Position numbers and translations under genes: made by a program
The notes under the pieces: model-generated
Seen by the model: the letters and a program-made list of their open reading frames with translations, nothing else
Databases searched by the model: none
Told to the model about the DNA's origin: nothing
Part shown: piece by piece, positions 1-9,890 of the stretch
How the letters are laid out: every line of letters begins with the position of its first letter
Numbering within the stretch: the first letter of the stretch is position 1
Assembly (NCBI RefSeq): GCF_014352875.1
Contig: NZ_CP060695.1
Span: 217,501 to 281,500 of the forward strand
DNA length: 64,000 bases
Source: Polaribacter pectinis
GTDB lineage: Bacteria; Bacteroidota; Bacteroidia; Flavobacteriales; Flavobacteriaceae
Direction: 5' to 3'

Positions 1-587
1 TCAATAAATTTAAAAATTTCATAGCCAGGTAATTCATCGATTTCTTTTACTGTTTTTGCTAATTTTTTATCAATAATATGTCGTTCTTGTTTTTTTCCTG
101 ATTTACCAGTGTAATTGAATATTAATTCTTCTCCATCAATTGTTAAGTGTTTACTTCTCATTGTGGTGAGTCCATACGTTTCATTTTCTTTTGCATAATA
201 GTCGCTTCCAGGTCTAAAGTAAGCGGCTTCTAATAAACGAACCATACAAGCTAACACTTTTTCTTTACTCGGCTTTTGTTTTCTAAGATGCTGGCCTGTT
301 ACACGTCTCATGTGTTCTAATTGATCTGCAAAATTTAGAATTCTATCAAATTTTTGTTTATCACGTTTTTCCCTATATTTAGTATTATAGATGTATTGTT
401 TTCTTTCCTTATCATCTCTTCCTGTAACTAATACTTTGGCACTTTTTTTAGAGGTAATTTCAACATTTGTCCAAGCAGGAGGAATTACTAAAGATTTAAA
501 CCAATTTCTTAATTTTTTGTCTCTTACGGTTTGATTTTGATCATCAACATAAGTAAAACCTTTTCCATGTTTTTTTCTGTAATACAT
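1..587 (-). CDS. DNA topoisomerase IB (eukaryote/poxvirus-like), 3' part off-window
   Basis: Relaxes supercoiled DNA by transient single-strand cleavage. About 195 residues from the start are visible. My own translation on the minus strand begins MYYRKKHGKGFTYVDD and contains VIPPAWTNV, TGRDDKERKQYIYN, RPGSDYYAKENETYGLTTMR and NYTGKSGKKQERH, which match in order the conserved blocks of bacterial topoisomerase IB proteins. The catalytic tyrosine lies beyond the window edge. Start chosen at the ATG ending at 587, which gives the usual N-terminus. It runs in the same direction as gltD upstream but is separated from it by a terminator, so it is probably transcribed alone; I could not pick a convincing promoter. 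Confidence 0.85.
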   Translation of the reverse strand, partial: MYYRKKHGKGFTYVDDQNQTVRDKKLRNWFKSLVIPPAWTNVEITSKKSAKVLVTGRDDKERKQYIYNTKYREKRDKQKFDRILNFADQLEHMRRVTGQHLRKQKPSKEKVLACMVRLLEAAYFRPGSDYYAKENETYGLTTMRSKHLTIDGEELIFNYTGKSGKKQERHIIDKKLAKTVKEIDELPGYEIFKFI

Positions 588-764
588 CTTTTTTTTTGTA
601 ATTACTAAATTATGAAAAAATGAAAATCCATTTAGAAATATTATTAACTCAAATGAAATTGTTTAAGAATGTATTTTTTTTATTGAAAGTTTGTCTCAGT
701 CATAAGTGAATTTGTTCGTAGGATTCTTTTTAAGAATGAGAAAATTGAATGGTAGAAATAAAAA

Positions 765-794
765 AACTGTTTGTAAAATGAATTACAAACAGTT
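765..794 (-). terminator. Intrinsic terminator after gltD
   Basis: A perfect 12-bp inverted repeat (AACTGTTTGTAA / TTACAAACAGTT) with a 6-nt loop, followed in the minus-strand direction by a run of T. It lies 28 bases beyond the gltD stop codon and closes the gltB-gltD unit. The rest of the 588-821 gap shows only AT-rich sequence. Confidence 0.85.
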
Positions 795-821
795 CTATAT
801 TTTAAAAATCTAATATTAAAA

Positions 822-2285
822 TTACATCGCAACCAAATCACCAGAAACATCTTTTGATGGTAATTCTGATTTTCCCATTAAATAGATATCTACTTGTCTT
901 GCAGCTTCTCTTCCTTCAGAAATTGCCCAAACAATTAAAGATTGTCCTCTTCTCATATCACCAGCAGCAAAAATATTGGGAACATTTGTTTGATATTTTC
1001 CGTATTCAGTTTTGTAATTTGAACGAGCGTCTTTGTTGATACCTAACTTATCTGCTAAAGTACTTTCTGGACCTGTAAAACCAAGAGCAAGTAACGCTAA
1101 ATCACATGGCCAAGTTTTTTCTGTCCCTTCAATTTCTATCAATTGAGGTCTTTGTCCTGGAACCATTTTCCATTCAACATTTACTGTTTTTAAAGCAGTT
1201 AACTTTCCATTTTCATCTTTTACAAATTCCTTTGTATTAATCAACCAATTACGTTCTGCACCTTCTTTATGAGAAGATGAAGTCTTTAATTGTAAAGGCC
1301 AAAAAGGCCAAGGAGTTGTTGGCGAACGATGCCCTGGAGGTTTTGGCATAATTTCAAAATTAACCACAGATTTTGCTCCATGTCTATTTGAAGTACCAAT
1401 ACAATCTGATCCTGTATCTCCACCACCAATTACAATTACATTTTTATCAGTAGCCATTACTTGGTCTTTCACTTCTTTACCAAATAATACTTTTGTTTGT
1501 TGTGTTAAGAAATCCATTGCTTGTACAACACCATCTGCATCAATTCCTGGAGTTGGTAAACTTCTTCTTTCAGTTGCTCCTCCACATAAAACTACAGCAT
1601 CGAAACTTTTCAAATCTTCAACTTTATAATTAACACCAACATTTACATTGGTTTTAAAAATAATTCCTTCTGCTTCTAAAATGGCAATTCTTCTATCGAT
1701 AATTCCTTTTTCCATTTTAAAATTCGGAATTCCATAACGTAGCAAACCACCAACTTCATCATCTCTTTCGAAAACAGTAACTGTATGACCAGCTCTATTT
1801 AATTGTTGTGCTGCTGCTAAACCTGCTGGTCCAGAACCAACAACAGCAATAGTTTTTCCTGTTCTTGATTTTGGAGGTTGTGGTTTAATCCAACCTTCTT
1901 TAAAAGCACGTTCTACAATATTTTTTTCGATATTTTCAATAGAAACAGGGTCTTCTATAATACCTAAAACACATGATTGTTCACATGGAGCAGGACATAA
2001 ACGACCTGTAAATTCTGGAAAATTGTTTGTTGAATGTAATATCCAGGACGCTTTTTTCCATTCACCTTGATGAACCATGTGATTGAAATCTGGAATTAGA
2101 TTTCCTAATGGACAACCACTGTGACAAAATGGAATTCCACAATCCATACAACGTGAACCTTGTTTTGTCAATTCTTTCTCTGAAAGAGGAACTGTAAACT
2201 CTTTATAATTTTTTACACGATCTTTTACAGAAGTGTATTTTTCATCTTGTCTTTCAAACTCTTTAAATCCTGTTATTTTTCCCAT
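822..2285 (-). CDS. gltD: Glutamate synthase (NADPH) small subunit
   Basis: Supplies electrons from NAD(P)H to the large subunit in the reaction glutamine + 2-oxoglutarate to 2 glutamate. The N-terminal part carries the cysteines for the [4Fe-4S] clusters (Cys46, 49, 54, 58 and Cys97, 101, 105). The FAD-binding GSGPAG motif is at residues 150-155 and the second nucleotide-binding motif GGGDTGSD at 287-294. At 487 aa it has the normal family length. It starts 4 bases after the gltB stop, so the two are co-transcribed and probably translationally coupled, as expected for subunits of one enzyme. Confidence 0.97.
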   Translation of the reverse strand: MGKITGFKEFERQDEKYTSVKDRVKNYKEFTVPLSEKELTKQGSRCMDCGIPFCHSGCPLGNLIPDFNHMVHQGEWKKASWILHSTNNFPEFTGRLCPAPCEQSCVLGIIEDPVSIENIEKNIVERAFKEGWIKPQPPKSRTGKTIAVVGSGPAGLAAAQQLNRAGHTVTVFERDDEVGGLLRYGIPNFKMEKGIIDRRIAILEAEGIIFKTNVNVGVNYKVEDLKSFDAVVLCGGATERRSLPTPGIDADGVVQAMDFLTQQTKVLFGKEVKDQVMATDKNVIVIGGGDTGSDCIGTSNRHGAKSVVNFEIMPKPPGHRSPTTPWPFWPLQLKTSSSHKEGAERNWLINTKEFVKDENGKLTALKTVNVEWKMVPGQRPQLIEIEGTEKTWPCDLALLALGFTGPESTLADKLGINKDARSNYKTEYGKYQTNVPNIFAAGDMRRGQSLIVWAISEGREAARQVDIYLMGKSELPSKDVSGDLVAM

Positions 2286-2289
2286 GACA

Positions 2290-5200
2290 TTATGCTTTTG
2301 TTAATTCTTCGAACATTGGTTCTTCTGTTTCTAAACGTTCTAATGCTTTTTTGTATTCTGTTGGCATTACTTTTACAAAGTTTTTTAAACTTGCATCCCA
2401 ATCTGCTAATAAAGAAGCACCTTTTTTACTATCTGTATATAAAACGTGTTTTTCTATTGTTGTCTTTAAATCTAATGCATCCATATCTGAAATTTCTTCA
2501 AATTCGATGGTTTCAGTATTACAAAGACCGTTTACAAATTTGTTTTCTGGATCATATACATAGGCAATTCCACCACTCATACCAGCTGCGAAATTTCTTC
2601 CTGTTTTTCCTAAAACAATTACTTTTCCACCAGTCATATATTCACAACAGTGATCTCCTACACCTTCAACAACTGTTCTTGCTCCAGAATTACGGACTGC
2701 AAAACGTTCTCCTGCAATTCCATTTATATATGCTTCACCATCAACAGCACCAAACAAACAAACATTACCAATAATGATATTGTTTTCCGCAATAAAATCT
2801 GCTTTTGCTGGTTTTTTGATGATTAATTTAGCTCCTGATAAACCTTTTCCTAAATAATCATTTGTATTTCCATCTAAAATAAATGTCAATCCATGTGCAC
2901 CAAAAGCTCCGAAACTTTGTCCAGCAGAACCTGTAAAATTGATATTCAATGTATCTTCAGGCAAACCTAAATGACCATAAATTTTAGAAATTTCATTACT
3001 AACAATTGCTCCAACAGTTCTGTCTGTATTTTTTATAGGATAAGAAAGATTCATTTTTTCTTTCCTATACAAAGCTCTGTGTGAATCTTTTAAAATAGTA
3101 AAGTCTAATACGTCTTCTAAATTATGATCTTGTTGTTCTGTATTTCTTACAGGAAGATGATTATAACCAACTGGTCTATGTAAAATACTCGATAAATCTA
3201 AACCTTTTGCTTTATAATGCTTAATCGCTTTATTTGCATTTATTTTATGCGTCTGACCAACCATTTCAGCTAACGTTCTGAAACCAAGTTCTGCCATTAT
3301 TTTTCTTAATTCTTCAGCAATATAATAGAAGAAATTAATTACATGTTCTGGAGTTCCTTTAAAGTTTTTACGCAATTCTTTATCTTGAGTTGCGATACCA
3401 ACTGGACATGTATTTAAATGACATTTACGCATCATAATACAACCAGAAGCCACTAAAGGAGCTGTTGCAAAACCAAATTCTTCTGCACCTAATAACGCTG
3501 CAATTGCAACATCTCTACCTGTTTTCAACTGTCCATCACATTCAACAACAATTCTACTTCTTAAGTTATTCATTACTAAAGTTTGCTGTGCTTCAGATAA
3601 ACCAAGTTCCCAAGGTAAACCTGCGTGTTTTAATGATGTTAAAGGAGAAGCTCCTGTTCCACCATCATAACCAGCAATTAGAACAACATCTGCTTTTGCT
3701 TTTGCAACACCTGCTGCAATTGTTCCAACACCAACTTCAGAAACTAATTTTACATTAATTCTTGCTTCACGATTTGCATTTTTTAAATCGTAGATTAATT
3801 GTGCTAAATCTTCAATTGAATAAATATCGTGATGTGGAGGAGGGGAAATCAATCCAACAAAAGGCGTTGAATTTCTCGCATTTGCAATCCAAGGTAAAAC
3901 TTTGTAGCCAGGTAATTGACCACCTTCACCAGGTTTTGCACCTTGTGCCATTTTAATTTGAATTTCTCTCGCGTTTGTTAAATAGTGAGAAGTAACTCCA
4001 AATCTACCTGAAGCAACTTGTTTAATTGCAGAATTTCTACTATCACCATTTATATCTTTTTGGAAACGTTTTCTATCTTCACCACCTTCACCAGAATTAG
4101 ATTTTCCACCAATTCTGTTCATTGCAATCGCTAAATTTTCGTGTGCTTCTCTGGAAATTGATCCATAAGACATGGCACCAGTTTTAAAACGTTTTACAAT
4201 TTCTGTCCAAGGTTCTACTTCGTCTAAAGGAATTGGATCTAAATTATCAAACTGAAATAAACCACGAATTGTCATTAAACTTTCCGCTTGTTCGTTTATG
4301 GTTTTTGCATATACATCGTAACTTGCTTGGTCGCTTAAACGAACTGCTTGTTGTAATTTTGCAACCGTAGTTGGGTTGAATAAATGACGTTCGCCATTTC
4401 TTCTCCATCTATAATCCCCACCAATATTTAAACTTAAATTTTTATCAATTTGATTATTTGGGTATGCTTGTTTATAACGTTGGTCTATTTCTTTTTCAAT
4501 TTCATATAAACCAATACCTTCTATTCTTGAAGCTGTATATGGGAAATATTTTTCTACAAATTGAGAATTAAAACCAACAATTTCGAAAATTTGAGAACCT
4601 CTATAAGAATGTAAAGTTGAGATTCCGATTTTGTTCATCACTTTTAAGATTCCTTTTCCAATTGCTTTGTTGAAATTATCGACAGCTTGTTGCTCATTCA
4701 TATCAACAATAAAACCTTCTTTTACTTGCGCTCTAATAATTTCGTTTACCATATATGGGTTGATAGCACTTGCGCCATAACCAAATAAAGTAGCAAAATG
4801 ATGTGGTTCACGTGGTTCTGCAGATTCAATAATAATATCGAAGAAAGAACGTTTTCTTAAACGATTTAATTGATGATTTACAAAAGAACACGCTAACAAA
4901 GCAGGAATTGGAGCAAATTCTTGATTTACACCTCTGTCTGAAAGGATGATGATATTATTTTTGTTTTGAATTGCTTTTTCAACCTGAATAATAATGTTGT
5001 CTAAAGCATCTTCTAAACCATTTAAACCTTGCGCTTTTGGATATAAAATATTGATTGTTGTTGCTTTAAAGCTTTCAATATCTATACTTCTAATTTTTTC
5101 TAAATCGGCATTAGAAATAACAGGGTTTTTAATATTTAATTTTCTACACTGTCTTTCTGTAATGCTGAAAATATTTCTATCTTTTCCTAAATTTAAACTA

Positions 5201-6801
5201 ATATCTGTTACAATTTCCTCACGAATTCCATCTAAAGGTGGGTTTGTAACTTGCGCAAATAGTTGTTTAAAATAGTTTGAAATTAATTGAGGCCTGTCAG
5301 ATAAAACTGCCAAAGGAGTATCAATTCCCATAGAACCTAAAGCTTCTTTACCAACTTGTGCCATTGGTGTAATTACTTCTTGAATATCTTCAAATGTGTA
5401 ATTAAATAAACGCTGACGAGTTTTAATATCAATCGTTTCAATTGGGCAAGTATCGCCAGTATAAGGAACATCTTTTAAATGCAAACGCGTTTTATCTAAC
5501 CATTCTTGATAAGGTCTTTCTAAAACAATTTTTGCTTTTATTTCTTCATCTTCTATAATTCTACCCTCGTTCATATCTACCAAGAACATTTTTCCTGGCT
5601 CTAATCTACCGTGTTTTTTTACGTCTTCTGGAGCGATATCAACCACACCAATTTCAGATGACATAATTAACTTTCCGCTTTTTGTAACGGTATATCTTGA
5701 GGGTCTTAAACCATTTCTATCTAATAAAGCACCAATGTAATCTCCATCTGTAAAAGGAACAGAAGCAGGACCATCCCAAGGTTCCATAATACAACTGTTG
5801 TATTCGTAAAAAGCTTTACGCTCCTTAGACATAGTTTTATGTTTTTCCCAAGCTTCAGGAATCATCATCATCATAATTTCTGGTAATGAACGACCTGTGT
5901 GTGTTAATAATTCTACCACCATATCCATTGAAGCAGAATCTGATTTTCCTGGTAAAATAATTGGGAATAATTCTTCGATTTGAGGGCCAAAAACATCACT
6001 TTTCATGATTTCTTCACGCACACGCATTCTACTTACGTTTCCACGTAAAGTATTAATTTCTCCATTCTGACACATGTGTCTAAATGGTTGTGCCAATTCC
6101 CAAGTTGGCATTGTATTGGTTGAAAAACGTTGGTGAACTAACGCTAAACGAGTTACTAAATCTAATTCTTGAAGATCTTTATAATAAGGTCCAATATCTT
6201 CAGGCATAATAATACCTTTATATATAATGGTTGTTATCGATAAACTTGAAACGTAAAAATAACCGCATTCAGAAGTTTTAGATTGTCTTATTTTATGTTC
6301 TGCTATTTTACGAGCAGCATATAATTTTGCTTTAAAAGTAGCTTCATCTTCGTCTTCACTTTTAGCAACAAAAATTTGCTCGATATTTGGTTCGGAAGCC
6401 AAAGCGATTGGTCCTAATTGAGTAGAATCTACAGGAACATCTCTCCATCCTAAAATAGAAAGTCCCTGTGCTTTTATTTCGTTTTCAAACGTAGATTTAC
6501 AAAATATATATTGATTCTTTGCTTTAGGCAAGAAAACCATTCCAACAGCATATTCTCTTTGTTCAGGAAGTGAAAAATCACAAACTCTTTGAAAATATTT
6601 GTGTGGAATATCTATCAATAAACCAGCCCCATCTCCTGTTTTTCCATCTGAACTAACACCACCTCTATGTTCTAATTTCACTAAAATCTCTAAAGCATCG
6701 TGAATTATCTGATTTGTCTTCTCTCCATTTAAATTACAGATAAATCCTGCACCGCAATTTTCGTGTTCAAACTCTGGTAAATATAAGCCTTGTTTCTCCA
6801 T
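2290..6801 (-). CDS. gltB: Glutamate synthase large subunit
   Basis: Cytoplasmic amidotransferase/synthase that makes glutamate from glutamine and 2-oxoglutarate. At 1503 aa it has the full family length. A short 15-residue propeptide precedes Cys16 (HENCGAGF), the expected N-terminal nucleophile of the class II glutamine amidotransferase domain after processing. The FMN/synthase domain holds the 3Fe-4S ligands Cys1121, Cys1127 and Cys1132 (CIMMRKC...NTC), and the C-terminal GXGXG beta-helix domain is present. First gene of the gltB-gltD operon, downstream of amt and behind a terminator. A 9-bp inverted repeat at 6898-6924 lies about 100 bases upstream and could be a control site. Confidence 0.97.
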   Translation of the reverse strand: MEKQGLYLPEFEHENCGAGFICNLNGEKTNQIIHDALEILVKLEHRGGVSSDGKTGDGAGLLIDIPHKYFQRVCDFSLPEQREYAVGMVFLPKAKNQYIFCKSTFENEIKAQGLSILGWRDVPVDSTQLGPIALASEPNIEQIFVAKSEDEDEATFKAKLYAARKIAEHKIRQSKTSECGYFYVSSLSITTIIYKGIIMPEDIGPYYKDLQELDLVTRLALVHQRFSTNTMPTWELAQPFRHMCQNGEINTLRGNVSRMRVREEIMKSDVFGPQIEELFPIILPGKSDSASMDMVVELLTHTGRSLPEIMMMMIPEAWEKHKTMSKERKAFYEYNSCIMEPWDGPASVPFTDGDYIGALLDRNGLRPSRYTVTKSGKLIMSSEIGVVDIAPEDVKKHGRLEPGKMFLVDMNEGRIIEDEEIKAKIVLERPYQEWLDKTRLHLKDVPYTGDTCPIETIDIKTRQRLFNYTFEDIQEVITPMAQVGKEALGSMGIDTPLAVLSDRPQLISNYFKQLFAQVTNPPLDGIREEIVTDISLNLGKDRNIFSITERQCRKLNIKNPVISNADLEKIRSIDIESFKATTINILYPKAQGLNGLEDALDNIIIQVEKAIQNKNNIIILSDRGVNQEFAPIPALLACSFVNHQLNRLRKRSFFDIIIESAEPREPHHFATLFGYGASAINPYMVNEIIRAQVKEGFIVDMNEQQAVDNFNKAIGKGILKVMNKIGISTLHSYRGSQIFEIVGFNSQFVEKYFPYTASRIEGIGLYEIEKEIDQRYKQAYPNNQIDKNLSLNIGGDYRWRRNGERHLFNPTTVAKLQQAVRLSDQASYDVYAKTINEQAESLMTIRGLFQFDNLDPIPLDEVEPWTEIVKRFKTGAMSYGSISREAHENLAIAMNRIGGKSNSGEGGEDRKRFQKDINGDSRNSAIKQVASGRFGVTSHYLTNAREIQIKMAQGAKPGEGGQLPGYKVLPWIANARNSTPFVGLISPPPHHDIYSIEDLAQLIYDLKNANREARINVKLVSEVGVGTIAAGVAKAKADVVLIAGYDGGTGASPLTSLKHAGLPWELGLSEAQQTLVMNNLRSRIVVECDGQLKTGRDVAIAALLGAEEFGFATAPLVASGCIMMRKCHLNTCPVGIATQDKELRKNFKGTPEHVINFFYYIAEELRKIMAELGFRTLAEMVGQTHKINANKAIKHYKAKGLDLSSILHRPVGYNHLPVRNTEQQDHNLEDVLDFTILKDSHRALYRKEKMNLSYPIKNTDRTVGAIVSNEISKIYGHLGLPEDTLNINFTGSAGQSFGAFGAHGLTFILDGNTNDYLGKGLSGAKLIIKKPAKADFIAENNIIIGNVCLFGAVDGEAYINGIAGERFAVRNSGARTVVEGVGDHCCEYMTGGKVIVLGKTGRNFAAGMSGGIAYVYDPENKFVNGLCNTETIEFEEISDMDALDLKTTIEKHVLYTDSKKGASLLADWDASLKNFVKVMPTEYKKALERLETEEPMFEELTKA

Positions 6802-6897
6802 ATTATATTGAATTATATCCGCTAATTTATATTTTTTATTAGGAAAAACGTACTGTTTATGTGCTTTTAATATAATTTTTATGATGAAAATAATATT

Positions 6898-6924
6898 TTG
6901 CTATAAATAATTCAGTTATAGCAA
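6898..6924. promoter_or_regulatory. Perfect 9-bp inverted repeat upstream of gltB
   Basis: TTGCTATAA and TTATAGCAA are separated by 9 bases; the symmetric layout is that of an operator for a dimeric regulator. It lies in the 214-base gap between amt and gltB, about 100 bases before the gltB start. There is no T-run, so it does not look like a terminator. I could not identify a strong Bacteroidota -7 box here, so its distance to the transcription start is unknown. The function is inference. Confidence 0.45.
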
Positions 6925-6966
6925 TTAAACCTTTTTATTTTGAGAAAATGATAATAATCAGGAAAA

Positions 6967-6992
6967 CCTGCAAATCAGTAAAGATTTGCAGG
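6967..6992 (-). terminator. Intrinsic terminator after amt
   Basis: Perfect 10-bp inverted repeat (CCTGCAAATC / GATTTGCAGG) with a 6-nt loop and TTTT on the minus-strand exit side, 24 bases past the amt stop. It separates the porin-PII-amt unit from gltB-gltD, although partial read-through is possible because the two units run in the same direction. Confidence 0.8.
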
Positions 6993-7015
6993 TAAAATAA
7001 GTGTTATATTATTGA

Positions 7016-8257
7016 TTAATGTTCGTTTAAACGGAAGTCTGGATAAGCATCCATACCATGTTCATGAGCATCTAATCCTTCTAATTCTTCTTTTTCACTA
7101 ACACGTATTCCCATTGTTTTCTTTAATGTAAATATGATAATAAATGAAGTTGCTAAACAGAAAACTGCGTAAGATGCAACACCAATTAATTGGCTTAAAA
7201 ATTGTGCACCACTTGCCAAGTTTCCGAAAATTCCAATGGCTAAAGTTCCCCAAATTCCACAGATTAAATGAACAGCTATTGCACCAACTGGATCATCTAA
7301 TTTTAATTTATCTATTAAGCTAACTGCAAATACAATTAATGCCCCAGCAATTCCTCCAATTAAGATTGCATCTGTTGGTGACATTTGATCTGCACCAGCA
7401 GTAATACCAACTAAACCACCTAATATTCCGTTTAAGAACATTGTTAAGTCTAAATTTTTATACATAATTGTAGATACCAATGCAGCAACAACTCCACCAG
7501 CTGCAGCAGCTAAACATGTTGTAACTAAAGTTAAAGAAGTTAATGTTGGGTCTGCAGATAAAACTGAACCACCATTAAAACCAAACCAACCTAACCAAAG
7601 GATTAAAACTCCAGCAGTTGCTAATGGAATATTGTGTCCAGGTATTGCTTGTATTTTTCCGTTTTTGAATTTCCCGATTCTAGAACCTAGTAAACAAATA
7701 GCAACTAAAGCTGCCCATCCACCAACAGAGTGTACTAATGTTGAACCTGCAAAATCGTAAAAAGGAGTTGATAATTGATCTAAAAATCCTCCACCCCATT
7801 TCCAAGAACCTGCAATTGGGTAAACGAATCCTACATAAAGTACTGTGAAAATCATAAAAGGTCCAATTTTCATTCTTTCAGCAACTGCTCCAGAAACAAT
7901 TGTTGCAGCGGTTGCAGCAAACATTCCTTGGAATAAGAAATCTGTCCAAAATGTATAACCTTCATTATAAGCTAAATCTAAAGCTCCATCAGCATTTAAT
8001 GGAGAAGAAAGTCCGAATACGAAATCTCCTAAATATCCAGCTGAATTTGCTCCCCAAGCTGGGTACATTAAGTTGAAACCAACTAATGCGTATAGTAATA
8101 AACCAACAGTTATAATAAAGATGTTCTTAAATAAAATATTGATTGTATTTTTTTGTCTCGTTAAACCGATTTCTAAAAATGCAAAACCTAAATGCATAAA
8201 GAAAACCAGTGCTGTACAGATCATCATCCATACGTTATTTATTGTAAGTAATTCCAT
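7016..8257 (-). CDS. amt: Ammonium transporter, Amt family
   Basis: Inner-membrane ammonium channel. The 413-aa sequence has about 11 hydrophobic segments and the family hallmarks: the Asp168 region DFAGSTLVH with pore His176, and the second pore histidine in AVHLICGIWG. The start at MELLTINNVW has no cleavable leader, as in many Bacteroidota Amt proteins. The gene starts 19 bases after the PII gene, the classical amt-PII pairing, which implies gating of the channel by the PII T-loop when nitrogen is sufficient. Followed by a terminator. Confidence 0.96.
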   Translation of the reverse strand: MELLTINNVWMMICTALVFFMHLGFAFLEIGLTRQKNTINILFKNIFIITVGLLLYALVGFNLMYPAWGANSAGYLGDFVFGLSSPLNADGALDLAYNEGYTFWTDFLFQGMFAATAATIVSGAVAERMKIGPFMIFTVLYVGFVYPIAGSWKWGGGFLDQLSTPFYDFAGSTLVHSVGGWAALVAICLLGSRIGKFKNGKIQAIPGHNIPLATAGVLILWLGWFGFNGGSVLSADPTLTSLTLVTTCLAAAAGGVVAALVSTIMYKNLDLTMFLNGILGGLVGITAGADQMSPTDAILIGGIAGALIVFAVSLIDKLKLDDPVGAIAVHLICGIWGTLAIGIFGNLASGAQFLSQLIGVASYAVFCLATSFIIIFTLKKTMGIRVSEKEELEGLDAHEHGMDAYPDFRLNEH

Positions 8258-8276
8258 AATAAAATTTTGTAATAGT

Positions 8277-8615
8277 TTAGTTTAAAGTTTCTCCTCCTTT
8301 TTCTCCGGTTCTAATTCTGTATGCTTCATTAATGTCGCTTACAAAAATTTTACCATCTCCAACTTCACCTGTAGAAGCAGCAGTTATTATTGTATTAATG
8401 GTAATTTTCTCGAAATTATCATTTACAACAATTGCTATATGTCTTCTTTGAATGTCGCTTGTGCTGTAGCTTACACCTCTGTAAACATGTCCTTCTTGTT
8501 CGTTACCTAAACCAGTTACGTCCCAATAAGAAAAGAAATTAACACCTACTTCATGTAATGCATCTCTTACTGCACTAAATTTTGATTTTCTGATAATTGC
8601 TTCTATTTTTTTCAT
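8277..8615 (-). CDS. Nitrogen regulatory protein P-II
   Basis: Small trimeric signal protein that senses 2-oxoglutarate and ATP/ADP and controls Amt and nitrogen assimilation. At 112 aa it has the normal length. The T-loop region reads GHVYRGVSYSTSD, with Tyr45 and Tyr50 in the positions of the E. coli Tyr46 and Tyr51 (the latter is the uridylylation site). The nucleotide-binding B-loop TGEVGDGKIFV is at residues 82-92 and the C-loop RIRTGE follows at about 100. It lies between the porin and amt, 19 bases before amt, so GlnK-like use is likely. Whether it is uridylylated cannot be told from this window. Confidence 0.95.
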   Translation of the reverse strand: MKKIEAIIRKSKFSAVRDALHEVGVNFFSYWDVTGLGNEQEGHVYRGVSYSTSDIQRRHIAIVVNDNFEKITINTIITAASTGEVGDGKIFVSDINEAYRIRTGEKGGETLN

Positions 8616-8642
8616 TTTGATAAATATTAGTTAGTTAAATTA

Positions 8643-9623
8643 TTAGAAAGAGTAAACAGCAGCTAAAGTTGCTCCAGTTACATTGTCTTTTCCAAAGAAA
8701 GTTACGTCTTTAGAAGTGTCATATCTTACTTCTGCAATTATTTTTAGGCTTTCAGTTAATGTTTTGTTAGCAGAAAGTGTGTATGCAGATTGACTAGCAT
8801 CTCCTGCTCCAGAAGTTGTTGTGAAAAATTCAGGTCTTAATCCTAAAGAGAAAGTTTCTGAAAATGCATTTTGCAAGTATAATGCTATACCTTGGTAACC
8901 TGCATCTGCGTCACTTGAGTTTGCATAAGCAGCATTTATTCCTAAATAAAAATTATCAGTTAAGTCAAAGCCACCTGTATAATCTAAATATAATACATCT
9001 GTAAAACCAAAACCATCTGCACCGTATGCAAGGTTAAAGTATTGACCTTTGTAACCTGCTTGAAAACCTAATTGATAATCTGTAGTCGGGTTAGATCCTG
9101 CTGTGATTCCATGAGGATTTGTAACAGCTAACATAAAAGATAAATCTTCAGAAGCTGCATAGTCTACCTTTAAACCAGTGTGAGAAAAAGGCCCTGCATT
9201 AAATAAGTAAGAAACAGAATAGTTAAAGTTTCCTGTTGGAGAAATCACTTCATACCCATAAAAAGTATTAAACTGACCTAAAGTTAAAGTAACTTTTTCT
9301 GATGCCTTATAATAAGCATATAGTTGATTAATTGCTCCAGCATATGCATTTGCTGCATTTGCTCTTGGTCCGTAAGCTAAATCAGCAACAACTCCTGCTT
9401 TTCCTTTTTCATAAGTAAAAACAGTATTCGCCATACCTAAACCAAACCCGTTAGCAGGTACATCAGATAAGATTCCTACTGAACCTAATGAGTTTTTTGA
9501 TAAATTACTTGAATAATAAGTGTCTACGCTTCCACTTAAAGTAAAAGTTCCTTTGTCTTCTTTTTCCTGTCCAGTTATTATTAAACTACTTGCTAATAAT
9601 AAAGTAAAAATAATTTTCTTCAT
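8643..9623 (-). CDS. Outer-membrane beta-barrel porin (OmpL/BBP2-like) linked to amt
   Basis: Predicted outer-membrane protein of 326 aa. The ATG ending at 9623 gives a classic signal peptide (MKKIIFTLLLASSLIITGQ). A longer in-frame start at 9668 would place the signal peptide inside the protein and lies in the promoter region, so I rejected it. The mature part is made of alternating amphipathic strands rich in Gly, Tyr and Phe (for example GQFNTFYGYEVISP, SYLFNAGPFSHTG) and ends in an aromatic residue (AAVYSF), as beta-barrels do. First gene of the porin-PII-amt unit, 27 bases before PII. A role in letting nitrogen compounds cross the outer membrane follows only from context. Confidence 0.85.
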   Translation of the reverse strand: MKKIIFTLLLASSLIITGQEKEDKGTFTLSGSVDTYYSSNLSKNSLGSVGILSDVPANGFGLGMANTVFTYEKGKAGVVADLAYGPRANAANAYAGAINQLYAYYKASEKVTLTLGQFNTFYGYEVISPTGNFNYSVSYLFNAGPFSHTGLKVDYAASEDLSFMLAVTNPHGITAGSNPTTDYQLGFQAGYKGQYFNLAYGADGFGFTDVLYLDYTGGFDLTDNFYLGINAAYANSSDADAGYQGIALYLQNAFSETFSLGLRPEFFTTTSGAGDASQSAYTLSANKTLTESLKIIAEVRYDTSKDVTFFGKDNVTGATLAAVYSF

Positions 9624-9665
9624 AATAATCGTTCTTTTAGTTATGTTTTTTTTTGTTGAACGGGT

Positions 9666-9695
9666 CAAATGTAGATATTAAAATTAAATAAACAA
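9666..9695 (-). promoter_or_regulatory. Bacteroidota-type promoter of the porin-PII-amt operon
   Basis: On the minus strand: TTG, 19 bases, TACATTTG, an exact match to the -33/-7 consensus (TTG...TAnnTTTG). It would start transcription near 9660, giving a leader of roughly 37 bases to the ATG at 9623. The motif GGGGGT occurs next to the -33 box (9696-9701) and again about 52 bases further upstream (9748-9753), possibly for an activator. The other part of the 9624-9890 gap is AT-rich and contains no gene that I can support. Confidence 0.75.
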
Positions 9696-9890
9696 GGGGG
9701 TGTGTTTTTTAAAATCAACTATTTTTATATTGTACCCTCAAAAAATAGGGGGTAAAAATAATAATACTTCATTTTTGAATTTTTGAGGTGTCAAAATTAT
9801 AAGGTTTGAGAAATTATGTTGTGTAATTTTATGATATTGATAAAAATGTACTTTTCGAAAAAAAAGTTCATTTTGTTGTATTTTTGAAGG

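Noticed and set aside
2247..2774. A 175-codon plus-strand open frame over the gltD/gltB junction
   Set aside because: Leu/Phe/His-rich composition typical of an antisense shadow; gltB and gltD are unambiguous on the other strand.
9879..9886. TATTTTTG just upstream of the truA-like start, an exact -7 consensus
   Set aside because: It lies only 4 bases before the ATG, so transcription would start inside the coding region; no -33 box at the right distance. Probably chance in AT-rich DNA.
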